From: Clostridia bacterium
GTDB taxonomy: Bacteria; Bacillota; Clostridia; Christensenellales; CAG-138
DNA length: 64,000 nucleotides
Reading direction: 5' to 3'
NCBI GenBank assembly: GCA_017547885.1
Contig: JAFYOP010000005.1
Location: 1-64,000, forward strand
In this document: piece by piece, positions 31,758-40,657 of the stretch
How positions within the stretch are numbered: position 1 is the stretch's first letter
Layout: each line of letters begins with the position of its first letter
Translations under genes and position numbers: made by a program
The notes under the pieces: generated by a model
Told to the model about the DNA's origin: nothing
The model's input: only the letters and a program-made list of their open reading frames with translations
Database searches by the model: none

Positions 31758-32021
31758 ATGCTGAAGATCAGGCTGGTAACGGATTTGGATAACTATATGG
31801 AAGTGCTTGAGGATGTGGACAATGGTTCCCCCGTGGTGCTGGTGGAGGATGGGATATTCCGCTACATCATAATGGACCTTAAGGATTATCTGAGCATTGG
31901 AGCAAGGCTGCGCCTGCTTAATTACTTTGACAGCATATGGCCCGACGCAGCTGCGGCATGGGAGGACTGGGCTACCATGCAGGAGATAGCCACAATGGAC
32001 ATGCAGGAGCAGATGAACTGA
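31758..32021 (+). CDS. Phd/YefM-like antitoxin-type protein
   Basis: 87 residues, with GAAAGG in front. It begins with the LKIRLVTDLDNYMEVLEDV helix and the NGSPVVLVEDGIFRYIIMDL hairpin typical of Phd/YefM proteins, which bind DNA as dimers and neutralise a toxin through the C-terminus. No toxin gene follows; a terminator lies 28 nt downstream. Small Phd-like genes are frequent passengers behind serine recombinases. It may act as a regulator rather than an antitoxin. Confidence 0.65.
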   Translation: MLKIRLVTDLDNYMEVLEDVDNGSPVVLVEDGIFRYIIMDLKDYLSIGARLRLLNYFDSIWPDAAAAWEDWATMQEIATMDMQEQMN

Positions 32022-32049
32022 TGGATGAACGTGAAACAGTAGAAAGACG

Positions 32050-32080
32050 GGGGGACAGTATAATGGGCTGTCCCCCTTTT
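32050..32080 (+). terminator. Terminator after the recombinase operon
   Basis: GGGGGACAG (32050-32058) pairs with CTGTCCCCC (32068-32076), followed by TTTT. It closes the recombinase/Phd-like unit. Confidence 0.85.
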
Positions 32081-32262
32081 GCGTATTGTATAGTACATAA
32101 GGATTACTAGAATATAGAACGTTTATACTGAGGTAATAAATTGACAATATCACAAGTGGTGGTAAAATAATTAATATAATACAAGTCAAATAAACAACAA
32201 AAGTTATCAGAGAAGCAATTCGATTCAAATGTCATGTCTGAGAAAGGAGCGCAACAGAGGGT

Positions 32263-32619
32263 ATGGATATTGAACGGGCAAAAAGTATCTTAAATATTCT
32301 TGCAGATGGTATTAATCCTGTTACTGGGGAAGTGCTGTCATCTGAGGATAGCTGCAATCAGGTTGAAGTAGTTCGCGCGTTAAATACGATTTTAAGAACA
32401 GTTGAAATACAACAGATTAGTTTAGCTAAGCAAAAACGTCAAAACGCCGGAAAACCATGGACAGAAAAAGAAGAATTCGAACTGTGCAAGATGTTTGACG
32501 AAGGCCGTACACGCAAAGAAATATGCGAATATTTTAAACGTACAGACGGAGCAATTGCAGCAAGGCTTGTGAAGCTTGGTAGAATTAGCGAAAGGGATGA
32601 ATTCAGAGTAAGGACATAA
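32263..32619 (+). CDS. Small protein with Myb/SANT-like HTH, helicase-tail type
   Basis: 118 residues, with AGAAAGGAG upstream. The C-terminal half (GKPWTEKEEFELCKMFDEG, then EICEYFKRTDGAIAARLVKLG) is the HTH tail often found at the end of, or beside, DNA helicases and in small mobile-element proteins. The N-terminal half begins with DIERAKSILNILADGINPVTGE, also typical of the family. It probably binds DNA. It lies at the left of a run of broken genes. Confidence 0.65.
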   Translation: MDIERAKSILNILADGINPVTGEVLSSEDSCNQVEVVRALNTILRTVEIQQISLAKQKRQNAGKPWTEKEEFELCKMFDEGRTRKEICEYFKRTDGAIAARLVKLGRISERDEFRVRT

Positions 32620-32623
32620 GGAT

Positions 32624-32728
32624 ATGAGCGCGCAGCGGCGCAGGGAAGGGATCGCTTTAACCGAAGAAATTGAAGTCAAATATCGCCGCGAGGGAAAGTT
32701 CTTTGAAGAGATTTTAATAGGTGAATGA
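32624..32728 (+). pseudogene. Possible C-terminal scrap of a lost gene
   Basis: A 34-codon frame starting MSAQRRREG and ending EGKFFEEILIGE, 4 nt after the HTH gene and overlapping nothing. It has no ribosome site and reads like the tail of a longer protein. It precedes a gene broken by a stop codon, so a damaged operon is likely. The identity is unknown. Confidence 0.3.
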
Positions 32729-32729
32729 A

Positions 32730-33161
32730 ATGAGCAAATCATTACAGCTTACTTTATGTGATACACAAGGACAGCTTTTTCAACTCGCAGCAGAACATGG
32801 TTATAGCAGTGAAAGCTTTATCAGAGCATTTATGACTTCTCAAGTTGCTGCTGATATGGATAAAGAGTTTCATCATGTGCAATAGGCCGGCAAAGCGTAT
32901 ATCCTTTCCCGCATGGAAGATGAACTTGCAGAGCAGCTTACAAAAGACGGTGACATTTTCGATAAGGAAACACTATACTGGATCGGGTATATTTATCGCT
33001 ATTGGAGCTTTTATACCGAAGAAAGTAGTAAGGAAATATTCAAGCAAGCGAACGCCAGAACCATGAACGTCGTTTATTTGATGTATCACACCATGAGCCC
33101 GGAAGTGGCGATCGACAGACTAAAAGAAAGCGGCAAATCTTCTGCTTGGCACAAGCCATGA
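32730..33161 (+). pseudogene. Unknown gene interrupted by in-frame TAG
   Basis: The frame from the ATG at 32730 (MSKSLQLTLCDTQGQLF...) meets TAG at 32883-32885, then continues in the same frame through AGKAYILSRMEDEL to 33161 (143 codons plus one stop). The two parts join smoothly into one helical protein, so a single nonsense change, probably from TGG, broke the gene. Proteins of this kind occur beside DUF3990-type genes in gut Firmicutes as far as I recall; no function is known. Read-through or sequencing error cannot be excluded. Confidence 0.6.
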
Positions 33162-33177
33162 ACTGAAGAATCGCTAT

Positions 33178-33447
33178 ATGCACGTTGATTTTGTGGATGA
33201 AAACACTTCCCAAAGTATCAACCCTAAAGTCCCAAAGTATCAATTTGATACTTTAGACTGTACTTTAGAGGAACTTGCGATTTTAGAATTGGTTGCGAAG
33301 AACCCGGCAATAAAGCAGCAAGAGCTTGCAGACGCTACAGGAAAATCTATTGCAACTATCAAGCGTATTATGAAGTCGCTGCAGGATAAAAACTATATCC
33401 GCCGTGAAAGCGGCAAACGCTATGGTAAATGGGAGATATTGGTTTGA
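33178..33447 (+). pseudogene. Winged-helix C-terminal fragment (AAA-4/AlbA_2 transcription-factor type)
   Basis: 89 codons. The segment NPAIKQQELADATGKSIATIKRIMKSLQDKNYIRRE is a winged helix like the C-terminus of the large 'ATP-binding/RecG-like' (AlbA_2, formerly AAA_4) regulators. The N-terminal enzyme-like part is missing, so this is a truncated remnant even though the frame is open. It lies 16 nt from the broken gene before it and just before the duplicated terminator. Confidence 0.55.
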
Positions 33448-33476
33448 CTTTATTTTAAAAGTTGCGTTTATTTAGT

Positions 33477-33508
33477 AAAGGGCACATCCTGCGATGTGCC
33501 CTTTTAAT
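33477..33508. terminator. Terminator, duplicated copy 1
   Basis: AAAGGGCACATC (33477-33488), loop CTGC, GATGTGCCCTTT (33493-33504): a perfect 12-bp stem, usable in both directions. An identical stem-loop occurs at 40623-40650, as part of a longer direct repeat. Confidence 0.85.
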
Positions 33509-33511
33509 ACC

Positions 33512-33624
33512 TTATCTTATTCTATTTTGAAACCGCTCAACCACACTCAGCAGCCTGCTATCCAGCCGCTTTTTACACTCAGCCCTAAGCCTGTCGCTCA
33601 CACCATAAAACCATTCGGCAATGC
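33512..33624 (-). pseudogene. 3' remnant of an ADP-ribosylglycohydrolase gene, copy B
   Basis: Reads GIAEWFYGVSDRLRAECKKR, then LLSVVERFQNRIR and a stop (33514-33512). This closely matches the end of the complete gene at 40658-41452 at both protein and DNA level, including the terminator 3' of it. Similarity ends abruptly near 33624. No upstream part of the gene remains. Confidence 0.8.
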
Positions 33625-33770
33625 CAGGAGATTGGGGCTATGAGCGTACAGTAAAGGTTCAACTGACAGATAGGCATAAAATAAGAGGAAGACAGAATAA
33701 GAGGGGAGAAGAGCAAGAGAAAAGGACACAACAAGGGTGCGGTTCAACAAAACAGTATAATAATGTTTTC

Positions 33771-33803
33771 GGAAAGCGGCATGAGTAATCATGCCGCTTT
33801 TCC
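33771..33803. terminator. Terminator downstream of phoR
   Basis: GGAAAGCGGCATGA (33771-33784), loop GTAA, TCATGCCGCTTTTCC (33789-33803). It is strong in both directions and probably ends the leftward pst-pho transcript. Confidence 0.75.
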
Positions 33804-33950
33804 GTTCATAACGTCATAGGGTAAATTTGCGGGGAGTAGGCCGATATAGTTGCAGCTGATCGTCACATACTGCACTCGGTGTCTGCTGAGTTTCTTTTTG
33901 TTCTTGTATGACTGCTTGCTCGGTATGTAGCCGTAGTGCGTTGCATAGCG
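33789..33950 (-). pseudogene. Possible gene-tail remnant after phoR
   Basis: A leftward frame without a start codon, open from 33950 to TGA at 33791-33789, contains SRHRVQYVTISCNYIGLL and ends PYDVMNGKAA. Its composition looks protein-like rather than random. An upstream in-frame TGA at 33953-33951 separates it from phoR. I do not recognise it. Confidence 0.25.
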
Positions 33951-33963
33951 TCATATCCAGCTT

Positions 33964-35622
33964 TTATGCCCTTGTATCAAACAGAACGGTAATTGTAGTT
34001 CCCTTGTTCAGTTCGCTTTCCACAGTAATTTTGCCGTGGTGATACTGCACGGCGTGCTTTACAATAGATAGGCCAAGGCCGGTGCCGCCGGATTGCTTGG
34101 AATGACTCTTATCCACACGATAGAAACGCTCAAACACCTTGTCTTGATGTTCGGGAGAGATACCGATACCGGTATCCTGCACGCTCAGCATCACTTCGCT
34201 GGATTTCTGTGCAACGGTCACTTTTACGCTGCCGCCGGGGTTGTTGTATTTAATGGCATTGTCGCAGAGATTGTAAACGACATCGTACAGCAATCTGCGG
34301 ACACCATTGACAACACCATCATCGCCGGTCACTTCCAGAGAAACATCTTTCAGCTTTGCAGCATCTGCAAGTGTTTCACAGATTTCCTCAGAAAGAACTT
34401 TGAGAGAAACATTTTCATGGGGCATTTCTGCTCCTTCGTCCAACGCTGACAGGCGAATAATATCGTCGATCAGAAAGACCAGTCTGGATGCTTCCTTGCG
34501 GATATGACCCACAAAGCGGGGAACGTCCTCGGCTTTCACGATGCCATTTTCCATCAGTTCCGCAGAGCCGATGATGGACTGCAGCGGCGTTTTCAATTCG
34601 TGGGATACATTGGCTGTGAATTCCTGACGGTGCTTTTCGGCGTTCACCTGCTCGGTCACATCAAAGGCGAGGATCACCATACCGTGACTGTTGCCGTCAG
34701 AATCAATACGGCTCAGATCAAATTGATACTCTCTGCTATTTTCCTTGGCACGGAAATCAGCATGTCCTTGTGTCTTTGCATGCTCCAGAGCAAGCCGCAT
34801 ATTCTGCTTTCGGTCAATGGTCAGAAAATCCTCTCCGATACAAGAAGCACTGGCGCCAAACAACGTTCTTGCCGCAGGATTGATGCTGATAATTCTGCCC
34901 CTGTTATCCAGAAGCACGAGAGCTTCTTTCATGTTGCCGGTGATCTGTTCAAACTCATCCTGTTTACGCTTCAGGGTCTGCATCTGCGCTTTGATTTCCT
35001 TATGTTGTGCGTTAATACGGCGCAGCAAGGGAGCCAGTTCTTCGTAGGCTTCATTTTCCATGGGCTTTTCAAGATTAAGTTTATTCAGCGGTTCTACAAC
35101 CTTATTTGCCATGCGGTGTGCCAGCCATGCGGAAAGTGCAATGGCAATCACAAGGACAATGGCAATCGGCTGAAGCATACCAAGAACCAGAACCAATGCG
35201 GTTGCTCGACTGACAGAAATACGGAGTACACTGCCATCATTCAGTTGGGTTGCTTCATAAATGGTCTGCTCCGTCAGCGTGGAGGACTGACGGGTGCTGC
35301 TGCCGTTGCCGGATACAAGAGCTTCCTTGATTTCTTCACGGTCAGCATGGCTTTCCATGGCAGCAGTATCTGCATGGCTGTCAAAAAGAACTGTGCCATC
35401 TGCATCTACCCATGTCAGACGATAGCGGTCATAATCCAGACCTTGCAGATAACTTTCGCCTAGTTGTTCCGTCGCATCAGCCGCAAGGCTCAGTTCATCT
35501 TTCAGCTGAGACTCCTGCACATTGCCAAAGTATGGATATAAAGCACCGATAATGATGACAAGGCTGGAAAGCAGCACAGCGATGGCGACAGAAAGAATAG
35601 ACTTGAAGATCTTACTTGTCAT
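33964..35622 (-). CDS. phoR: Phosphate-responsive sensor histidine kinase PhoR
   Basis: 552 residues. TM1 (about 8-28), an outside sensor loop, TM2 (about 140-162), HAMP-like linker, PAS domain (about 230-330, MKEALVLLDNRGRIISINPAARTLFG), HisKA with the phospho-His in FTANVSHELKTPLQS (about 342), and HATPase with N box NLCDNAIKYN and G boxes DTGIGIS and GGTGLGLS. It phosphorylates PhoB when external phosphate is low, under control of Pst/PhoU. Overlaps the end of phoB by 11 nt. Last gene of the pst operon. Confidence 0.93.
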   Translation of the reverse strand: MTSKIFKSILSVAIAVLLSSLVIIIGALYPYFGNVQESQLKDELSLAADATEQLGESYLQGLDYDRYRLTWVDADGTVLFDSHADTAAMESHADREEIKEALVSGNGSSTRQSSTLTEQTIYEATQLNDGSVLRISVSRATALVLVLGMLQPIAIVLVIAIALSAWLAHRMANKVVEPLNKLNLEKPMENEAYEELAPLLRRINAQHKEIKAQMQTLKRKQDEFEQITGNMKEALVLLDNRGRIISINPAARTLFGASASCIGEDFLTIDRKQNMRLALEHAKTQGHADFRAKENSREYQFDLSRIDSDGNSHGMVILAFDVTEQVNAEKHRQEFTANVSHELKTPLQSIIGSAELMENGIVKAEDVPRFVGHIRKEASRLVFLIDDIIRLSALDEGAEMPHENVSLKVLSEEICETLADAAKLKDVSLEVTGDDGVVNGVRRLLYDVVYNLCDNAIKYNNPGGSVKVTVAQKSSEVMLSVQDTGIGISPEHQDKVFERFYRVDKSHSKQSGGTGLGLSIVKHAVQYHHGKITVESELNKGTTITVLFDTRA

Positions 35623-36292
35623 AGCCTACCTCCCAGCGATAGCCTACATTACGCACGGTTTCGATCATCTTGCCGTAGCCATCCAGTTTCTGACGCAATG
35701 TGCGGATATGGGAATCCAGAGTTCGGGAATCACCCATGTAATCCAGATTCCACACCTGAGAGAACAACTGCTCTCTGGTATATACCATTCCGGGATGGGA
35801 AAGAAATATACGAAGCAGCTCAAATTCCTTGTAAGTAAGCTGAACTCGGTTACCATCCACAACAACAGTATGCTCGTCCAGATTAACAACCAGACCGCCT
35901 GCCTTCAACAGCTTGGATACCTGCCGAGGCTGGCTGCGGCGCAGCACCGCTTTCACTCTGGATACCATCTCCATCATACTGAAAGGCTTTACAATATAAT
36001 CATCAGCGCCCAGATCCAGGCCACGGATACGGTCATATTCCTGTCCTTTTGCAGTAGCCATGATCACAGGAATTGTGCTGAATTCCATAGACTCCTTCAT
36101 CTTGGACAGAAGTTCAATTCCATCCATACCGGGGAGCATCACATCCAGAACGATCAGTTCAGGTTTCTCTTTTTTCAGCGCTTCCCAAAAGGAAAGGCCA
36201 TCTTCAAAGCCTTTTGTTTCAAATCCGGCAGAGTTCAGTGCATAGATTGCGATATCACGGATGCTTGCATCATCCTCAACATACCAAATCAA
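35612..36292 (-). CDS. phoB: Phosphate regulon response regulator PhoB/PhoP
   Basis: 226 residues, OmpR/PhoB class. The receiver domain has an acidic pair in VEDDAS, the phospho-Asp in ELIVLDVMLPGMDG (about 52), Thr/Ser around IPVIMATAKG and Lys in DYIVKPFS. The C-terminal winged helix (about 130-225) includes the typical LTYKEFELLRIF and RTLDSHIRTLRQKL. It activates pho genes, probably including this operon. It starts 2 nt from the phoU end. Confidence 0.95.
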   Translation of the reverse strand: MIWYVEDDASIRDIAIYALNSAGFETKGFEDGLSFWEALKKEKPELIVLDVMLPGMDGIELLSKMKESMEFSTIPVIMATAKGQEYDRIRGLDLGADDYIVKPFSMMEMVSRVKAVLRRSQPRQVSKLLKAGGLVVNLDEHTVVVDGNRVQLTYKEFELLRIFLSHPGMVYTREQLFSQVWNLDYMGDSRTLDSHIRTLRQKLDGYGKMIETVRNVGYRWEVGYDK

Positions 36293-36294
36293 CG

Positions 36295-36939
36295 TTACAC
36301 CTCCTTATGCTTTCCGGTTACGGAGTAAATTACCCACTCGGCAATATTGGTCGCATGATCGCCGATACGTTCAAAATACTTGGCAATCATCAAAAGGTCA
36401 AGAGCAAACTCGCCATCAGTGTGATTTTCTGCAATTAACGTAATAATACCACGCTTTACCTTGGAAAAATAGTCATCAACGATGTCGTCCTGATCAATTA
36501 CCTTTTGTGCCAGTGCAACATCCTTTTTGACAAAGGCATCTACGCTTTCCGTCACCATCTCGATGGTCTCACGAGCCATTTCCTCAATCAGCTCCATACC
36601 CTCCATGGTGTGTCCCTCCAGAAAGGTGACGATCTCGGCAATGTCTTCTGCCTGATCTCCAATGCGCTCCATGTCGGTAATCATCTTCAATGCAGCAGAA
36701 ATCAGACGGAGATCACGGGCAACGGGCTGCTGGTGAAGCAGGAGCTTCATACAGCGCCCTTCAATGTCACGCTCCATCTGGTCGATTGCACCACCGCTTG
36801 CCTTTACTTTTTCTGCCAATGCGATATCGCCGGAAGAAAGGGCTTTCACAGCGGCCGCAATGGCTTCCTCGCACATAGCGCCCATTTCAATAATTTCACG
36901 GTTCAGCTCAAAGAGCTGTGCATCAAACCTGTTTCTCAT
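36295..36939 (-). CDS. phoU: Phosphate signalling regulator PhoU
   Basis: 214 residues from the ATG at 36939-36937, which has GGAGGAG upstream; a longer frame exists but extends into pstB. Two PhoU repeats of three helices are seen, with the metal-site type motifs ERIGDQAEDIAE (first repeat) and ERIGDHATNIAE (second repeat). PhoU links PstB transport state to PhoR kinase activity. It lies 10 nt after pstB. Confidence 0.95.
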   Translation of the reverse strand: MRNRFDAQLFELNREIIEMGAMCEEAIAAAVKALSSGDIALAEKVKASGGAIDQMERDIEGRCMKLLLHQQPVARDLRLISAALKMITDMERIGDQAEDIAEIVTFLEGHTMEGMELIEEMARETIEMVTESVDAFVKKDVALAQKVIDQDDIVDDYFSKVKRGIITLIAENHTDGEFALDLLMIAKYFERIGDHATNIAEWVIYSVTGKHKEV

Positions 36940-36949
36940 ATTCTCCTCC

Positions 36950-37702
36950 TTAACCAAATCTGCCGGTGATATAATCTTCGGTGCGCTGATCCTTAGGCTG
37001 AGAGAAGATGTCATCGGTCTTGCCGAACTCTACCAGTTCTCCCAACAGGAAGAAAGCGGTGTGGTCCGATACACGGACGGCCTGCTGCATGTTATGTGTT
37101 ACCATTACGATGGTGTACTTTCCCTTCAGTTCCATAACCAGTTCCTCGATGCGGGAAGTGGAAATGGGGTCAAGGGCCGAGGTAGGCTCATCCATTAAAA
37201 GGACTTTGGGTTGAACAGCCAGTGCTCTTGCGATGCACAGACGCTGCTGTTGACCGCCGGACATACCGAGTGCGTTCTTCTTCAGCCTGTCCTTTGCCTC
37301 ATCCCAGATAGCCGCATCACGCAAGGCACGCTCTACGATATCATCCAGTTCCACCTTGTTGGTAATGCCATGAGTTCTGGGGCCATAAGCCACGTTGTCA
37401 TAAATGCTCATAGGGAAAGGATTGGGCTTCTGGAATACCATGCCGATCTCTTTACGGAGGTTGTTCACATCCACTTCCTTGGAGAAAATGTCCGTTCCCT
37501 CGTAGCGAATGTCGCCGGTGATCTTCACGCCTGGAATCAGATCATTCATGCGATTCAAAGTTTTGAGAAAAGTAGACTTACCACAACCGGAAGGGCCGAT
37601 AAACGCAGTGATGCTCTTTTCAGGGATTTCAATATCCACATTGCGGAGTGCCTGATGGTCACCGTACCACAGGCACAGTTCTTTTACAGAGATAATACTC
37701 AT
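36950..37702 (-). CDS. pstB: Phosphate ABC transporter ATPase PstB
   Basis: 250 residues, the standard PstB length. Walker [20 protein letters not shown] (about 33), Q-loop [14 protein letters not shown], signature [15 protein letters not shown], Walker [15 protein letters not shown] and the H-loop VTHNMQQA. It powers phosphate uptake through PstA/PstC. The start overlaps the pstA stop (37699-37702), implying coupled translation. Confidence 0.97.
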   Translation of the reverse strand: MSIISVKELCLWYGDHQALRNVDIEIPEKSITAFIGPSGCGKSTFLKTLNRMNDLIPGVKITGDIRYEGTDIFSKEVDVNNLRKEIGMVFQKPNPFPMSIYDNVAYGPRTHGITNKVELDDIVERALRDAAIWDEAKDRLKKNALGMSGGQQQRLCIARALAVQPKVLLMDEPTSALDPISTSRIEELVMELKGKYTIVMVTHNMQQAVRVSDHTAFFLLGELVEFGKTDDIFSQPKDQRTEDYITGRFG

Positions 37703-38556
37703 ATACTTCTCCTTTTTGCGAAATGTTTCTGCACCAATGCAGCCGCAAAGTTAATCATAACGGTCAGAACCATCAGGATGGCGGCAATGGCAAAGGCCAC
37801 CCCGAACTCACCCTGTTCTTTTGCATATACGTAGAGGGCAACAGTCAGCGTTGCGCCGGGAGCTGCAAGACCGTCAATCAAGCCGTTAACTGCATGGGCA
37901 AAGCCTGCGGTAAAGAGCAACGCTGCGGACTCACCCAGAATACGACCAACGGATAGAATTCCTCCGGTGATGACACCATCCACACAGCCGGGAAGGACTA
38001 CAGTGCGAACAACTCTCCATTTACCGGCTCCCAGACCAAATGCGCCCTCACGGTAGGACTGGGGAACGGTTTTTAAACTTTCTTGTGTGGTTCGCATGAT
38101 TGTGGGCAGGTTCATGATCACCAGAGTCAGCGCACCTGCCATCAGGCAAGTTCCCATACTGTTGGAAAACAGCAGCATACCCACCAGACCATAGATGATG
38201 GAGGGAATACCGGAAAGGGTCTCGGCGGCATACTCGATGATGCCCACTACCTTCTTGTTGGATGCGTACTCAGTCAGATAAATGGCTGCACCTACGCCTA
38301 AAGGCAGGACGATGAGTAGCGTTGCCAGCACGATATATACCGTGTTCAAAATGTCAGGCAGGATACCGATGCGCTCAGTCAGGTAACTGGGTTTGGTGGA
38401 TAGCAGCTCCCACGTGATGTTGGGAATACCCTGTCCCAGCACATAGATTAGCAGGAACAGCACCAGAGCGGCGGTCAGACCGACAGACAGCAGCATCAGC
38501 GCTTTCACCAACGCTTCGAAGCCTTTTCTCTTTTTGGATAATGCTTGATTCAACAT
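37699..38556 (-). CDS. pstA: Phosphate ABC transporter permease PstA
   Basis: 285 residues with six membrane spans. It has the binding-protein-dependent transport EAA-like loop ([21 protein letters not shown], about 170-190) and the PstA-type [20 protein letters not shown] beginning of the permease domain. It forms the membrane channel with PstC. It starts 3 nt after the end of pstC. Confidence 0.95.
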   Translation of the reverse strand: MLNQALSKKRKGFEALVKALMLLSVGLTAALVLFLLIYVLGQGIPNITWELLSTKPSYLTERIGILPDILNTVYIVLATLLIVLPLGVGAAIYLTEYASNKKVVGIIEYAAETLSGIPSIIYGLVGMLLFSNSMGTCLMAGALTLVIMNLPTIMRTTQESLKTVPQSYREGAFGLGAGKWRVVRTVVLPGCVDGVITGGILSVGRILGESAALLFTAGFAHAVNGLIDGLAAPGATLTVALYVYAKEQGEFGVAFAIAAILMVLTVMINFAAALVQKHFAKRRSI

Positions 38557-38559
38557 AGG

Positions 38560-39426
38560 TTACTCCGTTTCTCGCTTGAGGAAGAAGTTCAGTGTGGCAT
38601 TGATCAGCATGATAAACAGGAACAACACCAGTGCGATGGAGAACAGCGCCTGTCTCTGCAAGCCGCTGGAATAGGCCATCTCGCTGGACACGGCAGTGGT
38701 CAGGAAGCGAACGCTCTGGAACAGAGAGTCGGGCATATTAGGCACATTACCGGCAACCATCATAACCGCCATAGCTTCACCGATGGCACGGCCTACGCCC
38801 AGCACAACAGCTGCTGCAATACCGCTTTTTGCGGCAGGGACGGAAACCTTGAAGTAGGTCTCGATAGGCGTAGCACCAAGAGCAAGAGAAGCATCCTCGT
38901 ATTCCTTGGGAACTGCGTCAAGTGCGGTAATGGACATCTTGATGATGGAAGGCAGGATCATAATTGCCAGAACGACAATTGCGGCAAGCAAACTTGCGCC
39001 ATCAGGCACATTGAAAATCTTTCTAATGCCCGGAACCAGTACCAGCATACCCACCAGACCATAAACCACAGAAGGAATACCGGCAAGCAGGCTGACCGCA
39101 GACTGCATCACGGATTTTACTTTCGGGGATGCAAGTTTTGACAGATATACGGCGGTCATAAAACCAACCGGAACACCGATCAAGATAGCGCCAGCAGTGC
39201 CGTAAACGCTGGTCAGGATAAAGGACAGGATGCCGTATTTCGGCTCGGCTGCGGTAGATGCCCATTCCTTGCCAAATAGGAAGTCAATAAGACCGATCTC
39301 ACGAATTGCGGGAATACCGGAGATGACAAGATAGATGGTGATCAGCAAAACGCAGCCAACTGTAATCAGGCCCAGCACCAGAAATATGCCGTGGATCACC
39401 TTTTCCATCAATTGATTCTTCTTCAT
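38560..39426 (-). CDS. pstC: Phosphate ABC transporter permease PstC
   Basis: 288 residues, six membrane spans. PstC features include FLFGKEW near the first loop, YGILSFILTSVYGT at the start of the permease core and the EAA-like loop YEDASLALGATPIETYFKV (about 178-196). It pairs with PstA. It lies 61 nt downstream of pstS, with TGAGGAACT upstream of the ATG. Confidence 0.95.
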   Translation of the reverse strand: MKKNQLMEKVIHGIFLVLGLITVGCVLLITIYLVISGIPAIREIGLIDFLFGKEWASTAAEPKYGILSFILTSVYGTAGAILIGVPVGFMTAVYLSKLASPKVKSVMQSAVSLLAGIPSVVYGLVGMLVLVPGIRKIFNVPDGASLLAAIVVLAIMILPSIIKMSITALDAVPKEYEDASLALGATPIETYFKVSVPAAKSGIAAAVVLGVGRAIGEAMAVMMVAGNVPNMPDSLFQSVRFLTTAVSSEMAYSSGLQRQALFSIALVLFLFIMLINATLNFFLKRETE

Positions 39427-39487
39427 AGTTAGTTCCTCATAGCAGAGTAGCGGCGGTCAGTAGCACAACCGCCGCATCTGCGTTTTT

Positions 39488-40294
39488 TTAGTTTGCGGAA
39501 ACCACACCGGCTGCACCGATGATCTCATTTGCATCAGAAGAAGTGATGTAGTCAAAGAACTTCTGGGCAGCTTCGCTCAGCTCAGCATCGCTCTTGGTGA
39601 CCAGAACAAAAGGACGCTGTACTACATAGCTGCCGTCCTTGATGGTAGCCTCGGTAGGGGCAACACCATCCACAGTCAGAGCCTTCACGGTATCCTTCAC
39701 AGAGGCCACAGAAGCGTAGCCGATAGCACCGGGGTTCTGGGAAACGGTGGTTATAACGTCACCGGTGGAGGTCAGTTCCTGGCGATACTTGCAGGCATCC
39801 TCTGTATTAGTGATGGACTCGAAGCCGTCACGAGTACCGGAACCGGCTTCACGACCTATCAGAACGATCTCCACATCATTGCCGCCAACCTCAGACCAGT
39901 TGGTGATATCACCGGTGTAGATCTTGGCAATGGTTTCTACGCTCAGGTCAGCAACGGGGTTTTCGGGATTTACAATAATTGCGATGCCGTCATAGGCCAG
40001 AACAGTGCCGGTCAGACCGGCGGATTTTTCCTCATCTTTCAGATCACGGGAAGAAAGACCGATGTCGCAGCGGCCTTCCTGAACGGCCTTGATGCCGCTG
40101 CCGGAGCCGGTAGGATTATAAGTAAAGCTGATGCCGGTGTCGTTCTGGAAAGCTTCGCCCAGAGCACCGATCACCTTCTCCATAGAGGTGGAACCATCGG
40201 TGGCAACAGAGCCGGTGGTCTTTGCACTGCCGCAGCCTGCAAGCATAGAAATAGCCAGAACGGCAACCATCATCATCGTAATCATCTTTTTCAT
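39488..40294 (-). CDS. pstS: Phosphate-binding lipoprotein PstS
   Basis: 268 residues from the ATG at 40294-40292, with AAGGAG 7 nt upstream; another ATG 18 nt earlier is weaker. The signal peptide ends in the lipobox MLAGC. Phosphate-loop motifs: DGSTSMEKV near the N-terminus, NPTGSGSGIKAVQEG, GLSSRDLKD, and GREAGSGTRDGFE, all typical of PstS. It captures phosphate outside the cell for PstCAB. First gene of the seven-gene operon. Confidence 0.96.
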   Translation of the reverse strand: MKKMITMMMVAVLAISMLAGCGSAKTTGSVATDGSTSMEKVIGALGEAFQNDTGISFTYNPTGSGSGIKAVQEGRCDIGLSSRDLKDEEKSAGLTGTVLAYDGIAIIVNPENPVADLSVETIAKIYTGDITNWSEVGGNDVEIVLIGREAGSGTRDGFESITNTEDACKYRQELTSTGDVITTVSQNPGAIGYASVASVKDTVKALTVDGVAPTEATIKDGSYVVQRPFVLVTKSDAELSEAAQKFFDYITSSDANEIIGAAGVVSAN

Positions 40295-40364
40295 TGTAGT
40301 TTCTCCTTTCATACAACTGTTTGCGTTTGGATTTCCTTGGTACAGTTATGATTTTAGGATTGCC

Positions 40365-40397
40365 ATGTGAAATCAAAAATACAAGGAATGTGAAATC
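40365..40397 (-). promoter_or_regulatory. Candidate PhoB-binding direct repeats
   Basis: ATGTGAAATC occurs at 40365-40374 and 40388-40397, i.e. GATTTCACAT twice on the operon strand with 23-bp periodicity, about two helical turns. It lies 71-103 bp upstream of the pstS start. PhoB/PhoP sites are direct repeats of about 11 bp upstream of pst promoters; the match to any defined consensus is not tested. Confidence 0.35.
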
Positions 40398-40622
40398 CAA
40401 GTCAAATCGCAAAAAGAAGGTCTTTTTCATTTGCCGGTCTGTATTCAGGCACAAACAAAATTACTTGCTCGAACTACACCCTTTTGAAGAATGGAAGGTG
40501 ATCGCAGGTGAGAAATAGAAGATGTTAATCAATGTTTCACATACATATATAAAAAATTCTGTGTGATTATGTGGTAGGGTAATTCATCTTATGATAATGG
40601 TGACAAAGAGGAAGGATGAGTA

Positions 40623-40650
40623 AAAGGGCACATCCTGCGATGTGCCCTTT
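40623..40650. terminator. Terminator of the ADP-ribosylglycohydrolase gene (copy 2)
   Basis: AAAGGGCACATC (40623-40634), loop CTGC, GATGTGCCCTTT (40639-40650), identical to 33477-33504. It lies 8 nt past the gene's stop codon. Confidence 0.88.
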
Positions 40651-40657
40651 TAATACC

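Larger units (their letters stand above)
33625..33963. other. Gene-poor stretch between remnant and phoR
   Basis: About 340 bases. It holds a terminator at 33771 and a possible broken frame at 33789-33950. The first 145 bases are purine-rich, without a gene or recognisable signal. Confidence 0.5.
40295..40657. other. pst operon control region
   Basis: 363 bases without a gene. It holds direct repeats that could be PhoB sites (40365-40397) and, at its right end, the duplicated terminator (40623). I could not pick a convincing -10/-35 pair. Confidence 0.55.

Noticed and set aside
34504-35463. 319-codon frame opposite phoR
   Set aside because: Shadow of a well-supported histidine kinase.
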